Notes: generated from the sequence alone by a model not told the origin. Shown: positions 17,550-26,667, counted from the first letter of the stretch. The stretch is 64,000 nt of DNA from Streptomyces sp. DT2A-34 (GCF_030499515.1 NZ_JASTWJ010000002.1:1-64000); one strand, 5' to 3'. Program-made: numbers and translations.

Positions 17550-18694
17550 GCTGCGTCTCCGAACAGCTCGTTGCGGATGTTTTCGGCGTGCCGCAGGGCC
17601 GCGGCGAGGTCTTCCTGGTCGGGGGCCGCCGCGAGCCGTCCCTCGGCCAAGCCGAGGGCGGTGGGGATCGCCTCGACGCTGCCCAGGTTCTCGCGGGCGG
17701 TGCTGCCCAGGACGTCGACCAGCTGGCCATCACGTGCCTGGGCCCGGCAGAAGTAGGTCAGCTGGCAGTGGAGGCGGCAGGTGGACCGGTAGCGGGCCTC
17801 GGTGGTGTTCACTGCCTTGGTCAGTTCGTCCCGGTCCCGAGTGGCCGTGCGGGTGCGGGGGTCCTTGCGGTCGTAGACGAGGTCGAACGTGGTGCCGTCC
17901 GGGAGCTGGGCGAGGAGGTCCTCGACGCGTTCCAGGCGATTGAGCTGGCGGCGTAGGGACTTGATGTGCTGGCGCGCGTCGATGGTGGAGGCCACGGGAC
18001 GGCGGGAGAAGTTGTGGGGGGTGATGAGCAGCAGGGTGGTGGACACGTGGCTGGGGCTGAGTCCGGCGTCGGCCAGGAGGTCTTGCAGGGCGATGATGTA
18101 GGCGGCGCCCTGCAGGACGGCACCGGCGATTTTGTCGCCGGGTGCCTGGCCGTCGATCACGGCGAAGGACTTGATCTCCACGACGTGGAAGACGCCTTGG
18201 GACTGGAAGGCGACGAGGTCGGGTTCGAGGAAGACGGGATGGCCGGCGACGGTCAGCTTGAGCACCGGGTGGTCGAGCATCGTCCGTTTCGTGCCGTCGC
18301 CGCGGGCCGCCTCGAGGACGAGGCGGCGGGTGCGGTCGTGGCGCAGGGGCAGGGACTTGTCGTTAGTGCCCCCGACGGACAGGTCGTTGTGGGCGGCTTC
18401 GGCCAGCGGCAGGTCGAGCACGTCGCGCAGCAGGCTCAGCAGTTCGGCGCCTCCCTGATCCTTGACCTGGGCCTCGAACTGGGCACCGCGGGTCATGGCG
18501 CGGGGGGACTTGGCGGGCGGCAGCGGGTGGCCGAGGTGGACGGCGAGGGCGTCCTTGTCGATGCCGGCGGCGTCCAGGAGCAGGCGGCGTCGGCACCCGG
18601 GGTTGGCGGTGAGGGCGGCGAGGCTGCGAGCGTTGTGCGGTGTGGCGGGTACGGGGCCGCGCAGGGCGTCGAGTCTGCTGCTTAACGAGCTCAC
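17546..18694 (-). CDS. Cas4/RecB-like PD-(D/E)XK nuclease with probable Fe-S cluster
   Basis: A 382-aa protein showing the ordered motifs of RecB/Cas4 nucleases: an N-terminal Cys34 in NPGCRRRLLLD, Glu74 in RGAQFE, EPD with Asp159, VEIKSF with Glu173 and Lys175, and QGAAY (Gln195...Tyr199). Three further cysteines near the C-terminus, C306, C310 and C316 (CRLHCQLTYFC), pair with Cys34 in the one-plus-three pattern that holds a 4Fe-4S cluster in Cas4 and AddB. It is predicted to be a single-strand exonuclease or end-processing nuclease. No cas genes or repeats are nearby. It is second in the operon, overlapping the 490-aa unknown by 4 nt. Confidence 0.85.
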   Translation of the reverse strand: MSSLSSRLDALRGPVPATPHNARSLAALTANPGCRRRLLLDAAGIDKDALAVHLGHPLPPAKSPRAMTRGAQFEAQVKDQGGAELLSLLRDVLDLPLAEAAHNDLSVGGTNDKSLPLRHDRTRRLVLEAARGDGTKRTMLDHPVLKLTVAGHPVFLEPDLVAFQSQGVFHVVEIKSFAVIDGQAPGDKIAGAVLQGAAYIIALQDLLADAGLSPSHVSTTLLLITPHNFSRRPVASTIDARQHIKSLRRQLNRLERVEDLLAQLPDGTTFDLVYDRKDPRTRTATRDRDELTKAVNTTEARYRSTCRLHCQLTYFCRAQARDGQLVDVLGSTARENLGSVEAIPTALGLAEGRLAAAPDQEDLAAALRHAENIRNELFGDAA

Positions 18695-18734
18695 GGGGTT
18701 CCTTGCAGGGGCAACGGCGGTGAACAGGGGATGG

Positions 18735-19577
18735 TCAGGTGACGGAGCGCAGGCGCCGGGCCGTCTCGGTGGGGGCGGAGCCGAACAGGCGGCCCGCTTC
18801 GTCGAGTTGCGTGCGGGCGCGCTCTGCCGCCTCGCGCCGGTCGGCGCTGTCGGGGGTGGCGTGGATGGCCAGTTCCTGCTGGGCCGCGTCGTGCAGTAGC
18901 TCCCGGTCGGGGACTGCGTCGGGGCCTTGGGGGTGGTCTGCGGCCAGGGCGTGGGGGATGTTGGCGGCGTAGCGGTGCAGGAGCTGGCGTGTGCCGAGGG
19001 TCATCGTCTCGGGGTCGGGGGTGAGGCGTTCGACGGCTTCGACGAATTTCATCGCGCCGGTCAGGAAGTGGACGCGGGCGCTGAGTGGTCCCACGATGCG
19101 GTCTTCCAGCGGCCAGACGCTGATGGTGAACAGGGCCCTGGCGGGCGAGAGGTGATCCGAGGTCAGGGCGGGACACAGGTAGTAGGGGCGTGCCCCTGGT
19201 GCGGAGCGGTAGGAGCGTTCCTCGTCGCGGCGCAGGGTGGCCAGGCGGGTGGTGGGCAGCGATCCTGCGAAGAGGGCGTCGTGGACCTGGCTGATCAGTT
19301 TGGGCGCCGCGGGCACGGTGAGCAGGGTGAGGATCTGGTGGACCTGCTCGCGTGCCGGCATCCGGGCGGTCCGCGGCGGGGTGCGCCCGGCGGCGGGTTC
19401 TTCCCCGCCGGGCGCTGCGTCGCCGGTGTCGAAGAGGGCGTCGTAGGAGCGCTGGGCCCGGCGCAGTTCAGCGCGGAGGTGGTCCAGCAGGGGCTGGTCG
19501 CGGTGCATTTGGGCGTGCCGCATGGCCTGCTGCAGCTGCTGCATGTGCTTTTCGAGGGCGTCCAGGTGCTCCTGCAT
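18735..19577 (-). CDS. Coiled-coil protein with possible winged-helix domain, first gene of operon
   Basis: A 280-aa protein. Residues 1-50 form a charged, heptad-rich coiled coil (HLDALEKHMQQLQQAM and following). After a Pro/Gly-rich linker, REQVHQILTLLTVPAAPKL followed by TRLATLRRDEERSYRS resembles a winged helix-turn-helix. The rest is helical. The family is unknown to me. As the promoter-proximal gene it could be the operon's regulator or a DNA-recruiting subunit. The ATG at 19577 is preferred, with AGGG eight bases upstream. A GTG at 19586 would add three residues. The gap to the nuclease gene is 40 nt. Confidence 0.75.
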   Translation of the reverse strand: MQEHLDALEKHMQQLQQAMRHAQMHRDQPLLDHLRAELRRAQRSYDALFDTGDAAPGGEEPAAGRTPPRTARMPAREQVHQILTLLTVPAAPKLISQVHDALFAGSLPTTRLATLRRDEERSYRSAPGARPYYLCPALTSDHLSPARALFTISVWPLEDRIVGPLSARVHFLTGAMKFVEAVERLTPDPETMTLGTRQLLHRYAANIPHALAADHPQGPDAVPDRELLHDAAQQELAIHATPDSADRREAAERARTQLDEAGRLFGSAPTETARRLRSVT

Positions 19578-19709
19578 GCGGAGCACCCTAGCAGGTTCCC
19601 AAGTTTCCCGAAGTTTCCCTGAGATTGCCGTGTAGAGTGCCTGTCACTCTACCAACTGCCCTGATGACAGCGGGTGTTGGTTCCCCCTGCCTGGAGACAT
19701 CCATCTCTC
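19578..19709. promoter_or_regulatory. Divergent promoter region with three 10-bp repeats and an 8-bp inverted repeat
   Basis: The region separates the minus-strand operon from sbcDC. At 19592-19620 three copies of a GTTTCCC-like unit (CAGGTTCCC, AAGTTTCCCG, AAGTTTCCCT) repeat every 10 bases, one helical turn. At 19632-19652 there is an inverted repeat, GTAGAGTG-CCTGT-CACTCTAC. Both are good operator candidates for coordinated control of the two transcription units. Promoter boxes are not clear. Confidence 0.6.
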
Positions 19710-20993
19710 ATGAAGCTTCTGCACACCTCCGACTGGCATCTGGGAAAGAGGCTGCAACGCCGTTCCCGGGACGGCGAGTTCGACGCCGTCCTCGCCGAGA
19801 TCGTCGAGATCGCCCGTCGGACCCAGCCTGATCTGATCGTGCACAGCGGGGATCTCTTCGACCGTTACAGCCTCTCCCCCGGTGACCTCATGCGGGCCAT
19901 GACGTCCCTGAGCGCGTTACGGTCGACGGCCCCCGTCGTGGTCGTCGGCGGAAACCACGACTCGCCGCACTGGTTCGACGTGCTCGACCATGTCTTCCAA
20001 AACAGCGCCGAGCCCGGCGCCCACACGGTCACCTTCGTGCACACCGCGGCGGACGGCTCCGGCGGCGGCCGGGTCCTCGACTTCCCCACCCGCGACAAGA
20101 CCCAGCGCATCCGGCTGGCGGCGCTGCCCTTCATCCACCCCAACCGGTTCATGCACCTGTTCCCGGGGCTCGGCACCACGCACGGCGCCTACGCCCAGGG
20201 CCTGCGCGGCCTGCAGGAAGAACTCATCACACAGCTGCGTGAGGGCTACTCCCCGCAGCAGGACGTCCTCGTCTTCGCCACCCACCTCTATCTCAGCGGT
20301 GCGCTGCTGTCCGGCAGCGAGCGCCACCTCGACGTCAACGACGCCTACGCCACCGCACCGGACGATCTGCCGCCCGTCGACTACTGCGCGCTCGGCCACA
20401 TCCACAAGCCGCAGGCCCTCACTTCCAGCAGGGCCACCGCCCGCTACGCCGGCAGTCCCCTGCAATTCGACTTCGGCGAATGCGACGACGCCAAGAGCGT
20501 CGTCCTGGTCGAGGCCGACCCGCAGCGCCCCACCCGCACCGACCCCCAACGGCTCACGGCCGGGCGGCGCCTGAAGAAGTTCACCGGCACGCTGGAAGAA
20601 CTCGCCTCCAGAGCAGAGGAGTTCAGCAACACCTTCCTGGATGTGACCGTCACCAGCCAGACCCTGATCCCGCAACTCTCCCGGAAGGTCGCCACCGCGG
20701 TACCCGACGCCGACGTCGTCTACCTGACCGAAGACTGCGCCGAGACCCGAATCACCCCACTGGACACCAGCGACCTGCCCGAAGAGGAGCCGGAAATCAC
20801 GGAATCCTTCCGCGCCTACCTCACCGAACACGGCACACCGGGCCGGGTCGCCGACGAGGTCCTGGCCGCCTTCGCCTCCCTGCTGCACCATCCCGACAGC
20901 GACGAGCCGCCGCCCTGCCCGGCCGAACTCGGGCTGCAGGAAGCCCTCGCACACCCCTGGACGCCCAGCAGCACCGGATCGGAGACGGCATGA
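19710..20993 (+). CDS. sbcD: SbcD-like (Mre11-type) nuclease subunit
   Basis: A 427-aa metallophosphoesterase with the Mre11/SbcD motifs: HTSDWHLGK (Asp8, His10), HSGDLFD (46-51), GGNHDSP (80-86), FATHLYLSG and GHIHKP. These residues bind two metal ions for exo- and endonucleolytic cleavage of DNA ends and hairpins in complex with SbcC. An in-frame start at 19674 is rejected because MKLLHTSDWHLGK is the family N-terminus, with GGAG upstream. The stop overlaps the SbcC start by 4 nt. Actinomycetes usually have a chromosomal sbcDC, so this divergent pair is probably an accessory copy tied to the neighbouring helicase-nuclease operon. Confidence 0.93.
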   Translation: MKLLHTSDWHLGKRLQRRSRDGEFDAVLAEIVEIARRTQPDLIVHSGDLFDRYSLSPGDLMRAMTSLSALRSTAPVVVVGGNHDSPHWFDVLDHVFQNSAEPGAHTVTFVHTAADGSGGGRVLDFPTRDKTQRIRLAALPFIHPNRFMHLFPGLGTTHGAYAQGLRGLQEELITQLREGYSPQQDVLVFATHLYLSGALLSGSERHLDVNDAYATAPDDLPPVDYCALGHIHKPQALTSSRATARYAGSPLQFDFGECDDAKSVVLVEADPQRPTRTDPQRLTAGRRLKKFTGTLEELASRAEEFSNTFLDVTVTSQTLIPQLSRKVATAVPDADVVYLTEDCAETRITPLDTSDLPEEEPEITESFRAYLTEHGTPGRVADEVLAAFASLLHHPDSDEPPPCPAELGLQEALAHPWTPSSTGSETA

Positions 20994-23900
20994 GGCCGCT
21001 CAGCATCACCCTGTCCGGAGTCCGCAGCTACACCGACACCTGCGGGCCCCTGGACTTCACCGACAAGAACCTGGTCGGCATTCTCGGCGACACCGGCGCG
21101 GGCAAGTCGACGCTGCTCGAGGTCATCCTCTACGCCCTCTACGGCAGGACGTCCTGGGGCGCGTACGGATCACAGCTGATCGCCGACGGCTGCGAAAAGA
21201 TGTCGGTCGACTTCACCTTCGCCGTCGACGGCACGCCCTGGCGCGTGACCCGCGTCTTCCACAAAAACAGCAACACCCCCCAGGTGAGCCTGAGCACCGA
21301 GGGCACGACAGTCAACGGCGCCACAAGGGTCAACGCGCGCATCGAGGAACTGCTGAACCTGGACTTTGGGAGCTTCAAAAGCGCCGTCGTGCTGCCCCAG
21401 GGCAAGTTCGACACCCTCCTCAACTCCAACGACACCGACCGCACCAAGCTGTTGAGATCCCTGCTCGGCATCGACGAACTCCAGCGAGTGCGCCAGCGCG
21501 CCGCCGACCAGCGGACGCGGCTCGACGACCTGCTGCTCAAGGCGACCGAGGCCCGCAACGACCTGCGCAAGGATCCGGAAGGCGATGCCCACCGTCTGGG
21601 CATCCGTCAGGCCGAGATCGAAAAGGCCACAGCCGACCTGTCCGGGCACCTGGACACGCTGCGCCAACTGCGCCACCAGGCCGACGGCCTGCAGCAGCAC
21701 AGCACGCAGACCGCCCGCGCGGCGGCCGCCCTGGCCGAGCGCACCATTGCCGATGTCCACGCACCGCTCACCGCGCTCGTCGCCGACGACCACCTCCTGC
21801 GGGAGCAGCTGGACGACGTCGACCGCGCGCAGGAGGAAGCCACGCTGCGGCGTGACCGGTTGCAGACGACGCTGGACGCGGACCGCGCCACCGGCATGAC
21901 CGTCGCCGCGCTCTCCGCGGCAGCGGAAGTGCTTGAGAGCGCCCCGGGGGTGCTGAACGGTCTCGGCGAGCAGCAGCAGGACCTGCGGCAGGACCTGGAC
22001 CGCCTCGAGACGGACGAACGGTCCGTCAAGGAGGACGAGGAACGCCTCGCGGAACAGGCGGCCGGACTTGACGGGCTCAAGGAGAGTGCCGACAAGGCCC
22101 GCGCTCAGGCGGACGGTGCCGAGGCAGCGCTGGAACGGCTGACGGGCGCTGTGCGTGTCCTGCTCGAGGAAGGCGCAGCCGCCGCCGAGCACCGCACCGG
22201 GCAGGCTGCCGCCCGGGAGCGGCGGGAGGAACTCGCCGCCGCGGAAACCGAGGCCGCTGCCGCTGCCGAGCAGCAGCGCGGCCTGCTGGAGCAGGCCTCC
22301 CAGACGGTGGAGGACCGCCAGCGCGGTGACGCCGCCTACACCGCGGGAATGGGACTGGCCCCGGGTGATGCGTGCCCCGTCTGCACCCACACCCTCGATG
22401 CCGCCTACACCGCTCCCGAACCGCAGGATCCCAGGGCCATGCGGCAGGCCAAGAAGGCCAAGAAGGCGGCCGCCGATGCCTCCAACAACGCCCTGGCCGC
22501 CCTGCAGGAGATCCAGGCCGACATCCGCAAGGCCGAACAGGACGAACAGGAGCGCCACAGGAAGGCCGAAGCCGCCCGCGCCCGCCTGGCCGACCAGCTC
22601 TCCCCCGTACAGCAGCAGGCCCGGGACGTGGCGGCCCTGACCGGCCACACCGCCCCGGAGTCCTTCGCCGCGCATCTGCTCGCCGCGGTCAACACCGCCG
22701 TAGAGGAACTGCTCGCCCAGAAGTCGCCGAGCGCCGCCGAACGCCTGGCCCTGCTGGACACCCTGCTGCCGGACGCCCGGCTGCGCATCGAGGAGGCACA
22801 GCGCTTGGCCGAGGCCGCCGGCGATGCCGCCCGGTCGGCCGCGGGTGAGGTCCAGGCCGAGCAGTCGGTGATCGCCGAGCGGCGCAAAACCCTGGAGGCC
22901 GGCCGTAGGAAGGCCCGGCGGGAACAGAAGCGCCTCGATGAGGCACGCCGGCAGTTCCTCACCCGGCTGGCAGCGCTGCCGCACCCAGTGCAGGTCAGCG
23001 TCACGGACCCGGACACGCTGCCGTCCCTGGAAGCCATTGCCGCCTGCACATCGGCGGTGACCGCCCACCTCAGCCGCCTCGGCGAACTCGAGCGCGACCA
23101 CACTCAGGCCCTCACGGACCTGCAGAAGCTGGCCGAACAAAAGGAAGGACTGACCGGCGAACACCGCCGACGCGTCGCCGAACCGCTACGCCGGCAGCAG
23201 ACCACGCTCGAACTGCGCGCCGACGCCGCCACCACAGCGGTGCGGCTGCTCCCGGACAACGCGGTCAGCCTGCCAGACACCCCCGGCACATGGGACAACC
23301 CGCACGACGTCGCGGCCTACGCCACCGCCCTCGACACGGCCTGCTCAGCGCTTCGCGAAGCCCTCGACGCCCTACACCGGGGCACCCAGGAGACCATCAA
23401 CGCACTGGCGTCCAAAGCCACTTCGGCATTCCAGGCCCTCGCCCCCCTCACCCCTCAGGCGCCGACACTTCCCGCGGCCGCCACGGATCTACTGTTCGAT
23501 CCCGATGTCATGACCCCCTTCCACAAATACGAGGGGGCTCTACAGGCGGAAGCTGTCCAGGCAGCAGCAGGCCGCGACGAGGCGCTGTCCCAGATCCCGC
23601 ACGCTCTCAAGCTCCAGGCAGCGATCACGGCCGGCAAGCAGGAGCGGTCCGCCTGGGCCGGACTGTACGAACAGCTGAGCGATTCCCATTTCCCCCGTCA
23701 TCTGACCGAGCAACGGACCCGTTCCCTGTTCATTCTGGGAAGCAAGCTACTCATGGACCTGTCAGCGGGCCGGTTCGGCTTCAGTGACGACTTCGGCATC
23801 GCCGCTCTCGACAACAACACCGCCCGCAACCCCCGGACCCTCTCGGGCGGGGAGACCTTCCAGGCCTCACTCGCCCTGTCGCTGGCCCTGGTCGAGCTGC

Positions 23901-24181
23901 ACAGCCGCACCAACGCCCGACTGGAGAGCCTCTTCCTCGACGAAGGGTTCGCCACCCTAGATGCCGGAGCACTCGACAGCGCCCTGTCCGTGCTGCGCAC
24001 CCACGTCGGCAACGACAGGCTCCTGGCCGTCATCAGCCACCTCCGCCCCGTCGCGGAGAGTGTCAACGACGTCCTGTGGGTGGAGAAAGACGCATCCGGA
24101 TCTACTGCCCGCTGGCTCACCCCGCAAGAGCATCACACCCTCATCCGCAGCGACTTCCACAACCTCGCAGACCTCACCTGA
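20990..24181 (+). CDS. sbcC: SbcC-like (Rad50-type) SMC ATPase subunit
   Basis: A 1063-aa SMC-family ATPase. The N-terminal lobe has MRPLSITLSGVRSY and Walker A GDTGAGKST (about residues 33-41). Long coiled-coil arms flank a zinc hook, Cys462-Pro-Val-Cys465. The C-terminal lobe has the ABC signature LSGGETFQASLALSLAL and Walker B LFLDEGFATLD. Length and layout match full SbcC. With SbcD it should form an ATP-gated nuclease that opens hairpins and trims blocked ends. The ATG overlaps the SbcD stop by 4 nt. A GC-rich hairpin follows the stop. Confidence 0.94.
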   Translation: MRPLSITLSGVRSYTDTCGPLDFTDKNLVGILGDTGAGKSTLLEVILYALYGRTSWGAYGSQLIADGCEKMSVDFTFAVDGTPWRVTRVFHKNSNTPQVSLSTEGTTVNGATRVNARIEELLNLDFGSFKSAVVLPQGKFDTLLNSNDTDRTKLLRSLLGIDELQRVRQRAADQRTRLDDLLLKATEARNDLRKDPEGDAHRLGIRQAEIEKATADLSGHLDTLRQLRHQADGLQQHSTQTARAAAALAERTIADVHAPLTALVADDHLLREQLDDVDRAQEEATLRRDRLQTTLDADRATGMTVAALSAAAEVLESAPGVLNGLGEQQQDLRQDLDRLETDERSVKEDEERLAEQAAGLDGLKESADKARAQADGAEAALERLTGAVRVLLEEGAAAAEHRTGQAAARERREELAAAETEAAAAAEQQRGLLEQASQTVEDRQRGDAAYTAGMGLAPGDACPVCTHTLDAAYTAPEPQDPRAMRQAKKAKKAAADASNNALAALQEIQADIRKAEQDEQERHRKAEAARARLADQLSPVQQQARDVAALTGHTAPESFAAHLLAAVNTAVEELLAQKSPSAAERLALLDTLLPDARLRIEEAQRLAEAAGDAARSAAGEVQAEQSVIAERRKTLEAGRRKARREQKRLDEARRQFLTRLAALPHPVQVSVTDPDTLPSLEAIAACTSAVTAHLSRLGELERDHTQALTDLQKLAEQKEGLTGEHRRRVAEPLRRQQTTLELRADAATTAVRLLPDNAVSLPDTPGTWDNPHDVAAYATALDTACSALREALDALHRGTQETINALASKATSAFQALAPLTPQAPTLPAAATDLLFDPDVMTPFHKYEGALQAEAVQAAAGRDEALSQIPHALKLQAAITAGKQERSAWAGLYEQLSDSHFPRHLTEQRTRSLFILGSKLLMDLSAGRFGFSDDFGIAALDNNTARNPRTLSGGETFQASLALSLALVELHSRTNARLESLFLDEGFATLDAGALDSALSVLRTHVGNDRLLAVISHLRPVAESVNDVLWVEKDASGSTARWLTPQEHHTLIRSDFHNLADLT

Positions 24182-24209
24182 ACTCTTCCGGTGAGACGCC
24201 GAAACAGAC

Positions 24210-24248
24210 GGCCGGTGTCCGCGCAAATCGCTCGGGCGACCACCGGCC
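24210..24248 (+). terminator. Probable terminator after sbcC
   Basis: An 8-bp perfect stem, GGCCGGTG/CACCGGCC, begins 29 nt after the sbcC stop. There is no T-tract, as is common in actinomycetes. Confidence 0.5.
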
Positions 24249-24452
24249 GCGCGGCGCCAGCCAGCCGTTTGATCCAGCGCCCCTGAGGCACGGCGCCTTG
24301 GGTCCCCGCGCCGGTTGCACGGAGACCCACCATGTGTGTGAGTGAGATCGTGTCGGTGCGGTGCGGCGGTGGGCCGGGCTCGCCAGGGCGACCTCGGCGC
24401 AGGATCGGTCAGATGGCCAGGGCGGCGTTGAGCGGCCCCACCGAGGCGACGG

Positions 24453-24593
24453 TCATGTCGATTGCGCGACGGCCAGCAGCAGTCGGAGCAGGTTATGTGC
24501 CTCTTCCAGGGTGAGCAGGGCCAGCCGTTCGGCGGTGCCGTGGCGGGGCGCGAAGTCGATCTCGTCGAGATCGAGGTGGTTGTAGTCGTCCAT
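24453..24593 (-). CDS. Small acidic protein, hypothetical
   Basis: Possible 46-aa protein beginning MDDYNHLDLDEIDFAPRH, with an acidic N-terminus and a leucine-rich helix (LLTLEEAHNLLRLLLAVA) at the end. The composition looks protein-like and lacks the Arg/Pro bias of shadow frames, but no strong ribosome binding site is visible and the start is uncertain (24593 or 24644). I do not recognise a family. It lies next to a Ku gene remnant. Confidence 0.35.
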   Translation of the reverse strand: MDDYNHLDLDEIDFAPRHGTAERLALLTLEEAHNLLRLLLAVAQST

Positions 24594-24780
24594 GTCCGGC
24601 GCAACGTGATCCGCAAATGCCGGGTCACAAACAGGTGAGGACATCGCCGGGCCGCGCGCGCAGGGACTGGCCAGCGGGCTCCCGCCCCGGCTCGGGGATC
24701 TCGGGGCGGCAGCCCAGCGCCAGTATCCCTCCGTACGGCCGGACAAGGTGCATCAGGCGCTGCGTGGCCGACGCCCCGGC

Positions 24781-25110
24781 TCTTCGCCGCGGTCTTCTTC
24801 GTAGTCTTCTTCTGAGGCATCTCGTGGACGTCGGCGTCCTCGCCACGGGAGGCCTTGGCCTGCTGGACGGACTCGTTGAGGGCGGCCATGAGATCGAGGA
24901 CGTGGCCCGGCTGCTCGGGCTCCGGGGCTTCGAGGAGGGGCTTGTCTTCCCGTTTCACCTCCATGATCTTCGCCATGGCGTCGGTGTAGGCGTCGGTGAA
25001 CTCGGGGCCCTGAAGGTGGTCCCGGGTCATGCGGTCGATGAGGGCGAGCGCACCCTCCATCTCCTCCTCCGACACCTTCGCGCTGGGCGGGTCGACGGCG
25101 GCCGGATCAC
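24781..25110 (-). pseudogene. Ku protein, C-terminal remnant
   Basis: The minus-strand frame contains VSEEEMEGALALIDRMT, GPEFTDAYTDAMAKIMEVKR, PEPEQPGHVLDLMAALNESV, ASRGED and a Lys-rich tail KKTTKKTAAKS. This is the characteristic C-terminal third of actinomycete Ku, the DNA-end-binding protein of bacterial NHEJ. The N-terminal and core beta-barrel parts are absent upstream, where the frame reads unrelated sequence, so this is a truncated remnant. It lies downstream of the SbcCD genes. Confidence 0.8.
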
Positions 25111-25711
25111 AGGCCTCGTCAGGCCAACGCTTCTCTAGCCTTCCTTGAACTGTCGGTTCTGGGGCGGAGAGAGTGCTGCATTGCACAACGGACCGGGTTC
25201 CTGGACGGTCGACTTCTACCGCTTCCGGAGGGAACTGACCTGCCCAGCCACGGACGAGTACCTCGGTGTGTACAGGGATGTACACGCTTGGGCGAGGAGT
25301 CCGGCGAGCCGCTCTCTGCACCCACGGACCCGAGCCAAATTTGGCGCAGGGTAATGACGGTTATTCAGCAGCTTTCGGAACGTCGCGACGAGCGGGCTGT
25401 CGGCGAGCTGCGTCTGGCGCTGCGATCAGGATCCGCCGACGCGCGACTATCCCAGGCCCCAGGCCTCGTGCCCGACCGCACTCGCCCCGAACCTCACTCA
25501 TCCTTCAATCGGCGCGGGACATCGGGCGGCCCGGGCGTCGGGTCTCCTGCAGCACGAGCAGGGCCGGCAGCTGGGTCATGGATACCCGTGTGTCTCGCTA
25601 GTCGCCGGCGAAGAAAAATCCCGGATCGCGTAAGAAGCAGTCCACGCAGTCCCTATAAGAGGTGAAGGCCACTCACACATCCGCCCACCAGACCGCCGAG
25701 GTACCACCGAG
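25111..25711. other. Gene-free stretch
   Basis: No convincing gene on either strand. The upstream half probably replaced the 5' part of the Ku gene. The last 80 bases are comparatively AT-richer and may hold the promoter for the gene at 25712. Confidence 0.5.
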
Positions 25712-26020
25712 ATGACGTCCTTGTCCGAGTACGTGATGGGTGCAGTCAATCTGATCCCCGTCGCGTGCAACCTCTGGAACCTCCCCGGTGTCGCGCGGCT
25801 TCGGACCCGTCTGCGCCGCCTCCCGGCCCCGGCACCGTCTGAGCCGATCCCCTCGGTCTCGTCGACATCGCCTGCCGGCGTGGCGGCCGAGCTGCTGCGG
25901 TCTCTGCCGCTGGGAGCCGCCGCACACTACGAGGCGCCGGACGGCAGCAAGGTGACGGTCTGGTGGATAACGGCTCCGCCCGCTGCCGGCAGCGGGTCGG
26001 AGGGATATGCCCTGTGGTGA
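25712..26020 (+). CDS. Small hypothetical protein preceding a sigma-like gene
   Basis: A 102-aa protein with a weakly hydrophobic N-terminus (VMGAVNLIPVACNLW), a Pro/Ser-rich linker and a C-terminal segment LLRSLPLGAAAHYEAPDGSK. ATG start with GAGG about 12 bases upstream. The stop overlaps the GTG start of the next gene by 4 nt (GTGA), which supports it being real and coupled. No family recognised. Confidence 0.55.
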   Translation: MTSLSEYVMGAVNLIPVACNLWNLPGVARLRTRLRRLPAPAPSEPIPSVSSTSPAGVAAELLRSLPLGAAAHYEAPDGSKVTVWWITAPPAAGSGSEGYALW

Positions 26021-26667
26021 GCGAAGCTCAACGCGGGATCCCGGAGGCGACACCGGCGGACACCGCGCATGCGAGCGCGCAAGCCCTCGGCTTCCTGGAT
26101 CCCCACGGCGGGCGCGCCAAGTACCAAGCATACCAGCGCAAGATCGCCGAGTGTCTGGCGACACTTCCTTTTCATATCAGCGAAGACGAGCGCTATGAGA
26201 TTTCCGGTGCTGCAATCGCCGCAGCCCTGCGCAGCGGTCAAATTGATCCCTCTAAACAGCCATTGGCGTACTGTAAGGCGACAGCAATTCGGCTAGCTCG
26301 GAAACGTCAAGACAAGAAGTCCCCAGAGGTTCTTGTCGGGGATTACCCCGAGGAATGCCTCTCCATGCCGAGTCCGTGTTCCGTGAGCGAGCAGGGGGCC
26401 AGTTCAGGCCGAGCCCCGCAGGACGCGGACCTGTGGGACCTCGTCGATGACATCATCGACCGCCTCCCTAGACCGCGCGAGCGGGACGTATTGCGGCGGC
26501 AGAGCACGGGACAAGACGACGACACGATCGCAGCAGAGACCGGTAGGACGAAGAATGCGACCTACCAGGGCCGCGCACGCGGGGTGCAGTCCGTGCAGGC
26601 CCAACTGGGGCAGTACATCCGGCCGGGGCACCTGAAGCCGCGGCGGACCTTGGGCGGTGAGCAGTGA
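26017..26667 (+). CDS. Sigma-factor-like protein (region 4 type)
   Basis: A 216-aa protein. The C-terminal part, LVDDIIDRLPRPRERDVL followed by DDDTIAAETGRTKNATY, is a sigma region 4-like helix-turn-helix. The N-terminal half (YQAYQRKIAECLATLPF, then AAIAAALRSG) is only weakly region 2-like. The GTG at 26017 is chosen because it overlaps the upstream stop and follows GGAGGG at 25998-26003. An in-frame upstream start would bury it in the previous gene. It overlaps the next gene (also sigma-like) by 4 nt. It may be an ECF-like sigma or a transcriptional co-regulator. Confidence 0.65.
   Translation: MSEAQRGIPEATPADTAHASAQALGFLDPHGGRAKYQAYQRKIAECLATLPFHISEDERYEISGAAIAAALRSGQIDPSKQPLAYCKATAIRLARKRQDKKSPEVLVGDYPEECLSMPSPCSVSEQGASSGRAPQDADLWDLVDDIIDRLPRPRERDVLRRQSTGQDDDTIAAETGRTKNATYQGRARGVQSVQAQLGQYIRPGHLKPRRTLGGEQ

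Noticed and set aside
23957..25321. 454-aa minus-strand frame spanning the sbcC end and the Ku remnant
   Set aside because: Only residues about 72-182 resemble Ku; the rest is unrelated read-through, so I annotate a remnant instead of a gene.
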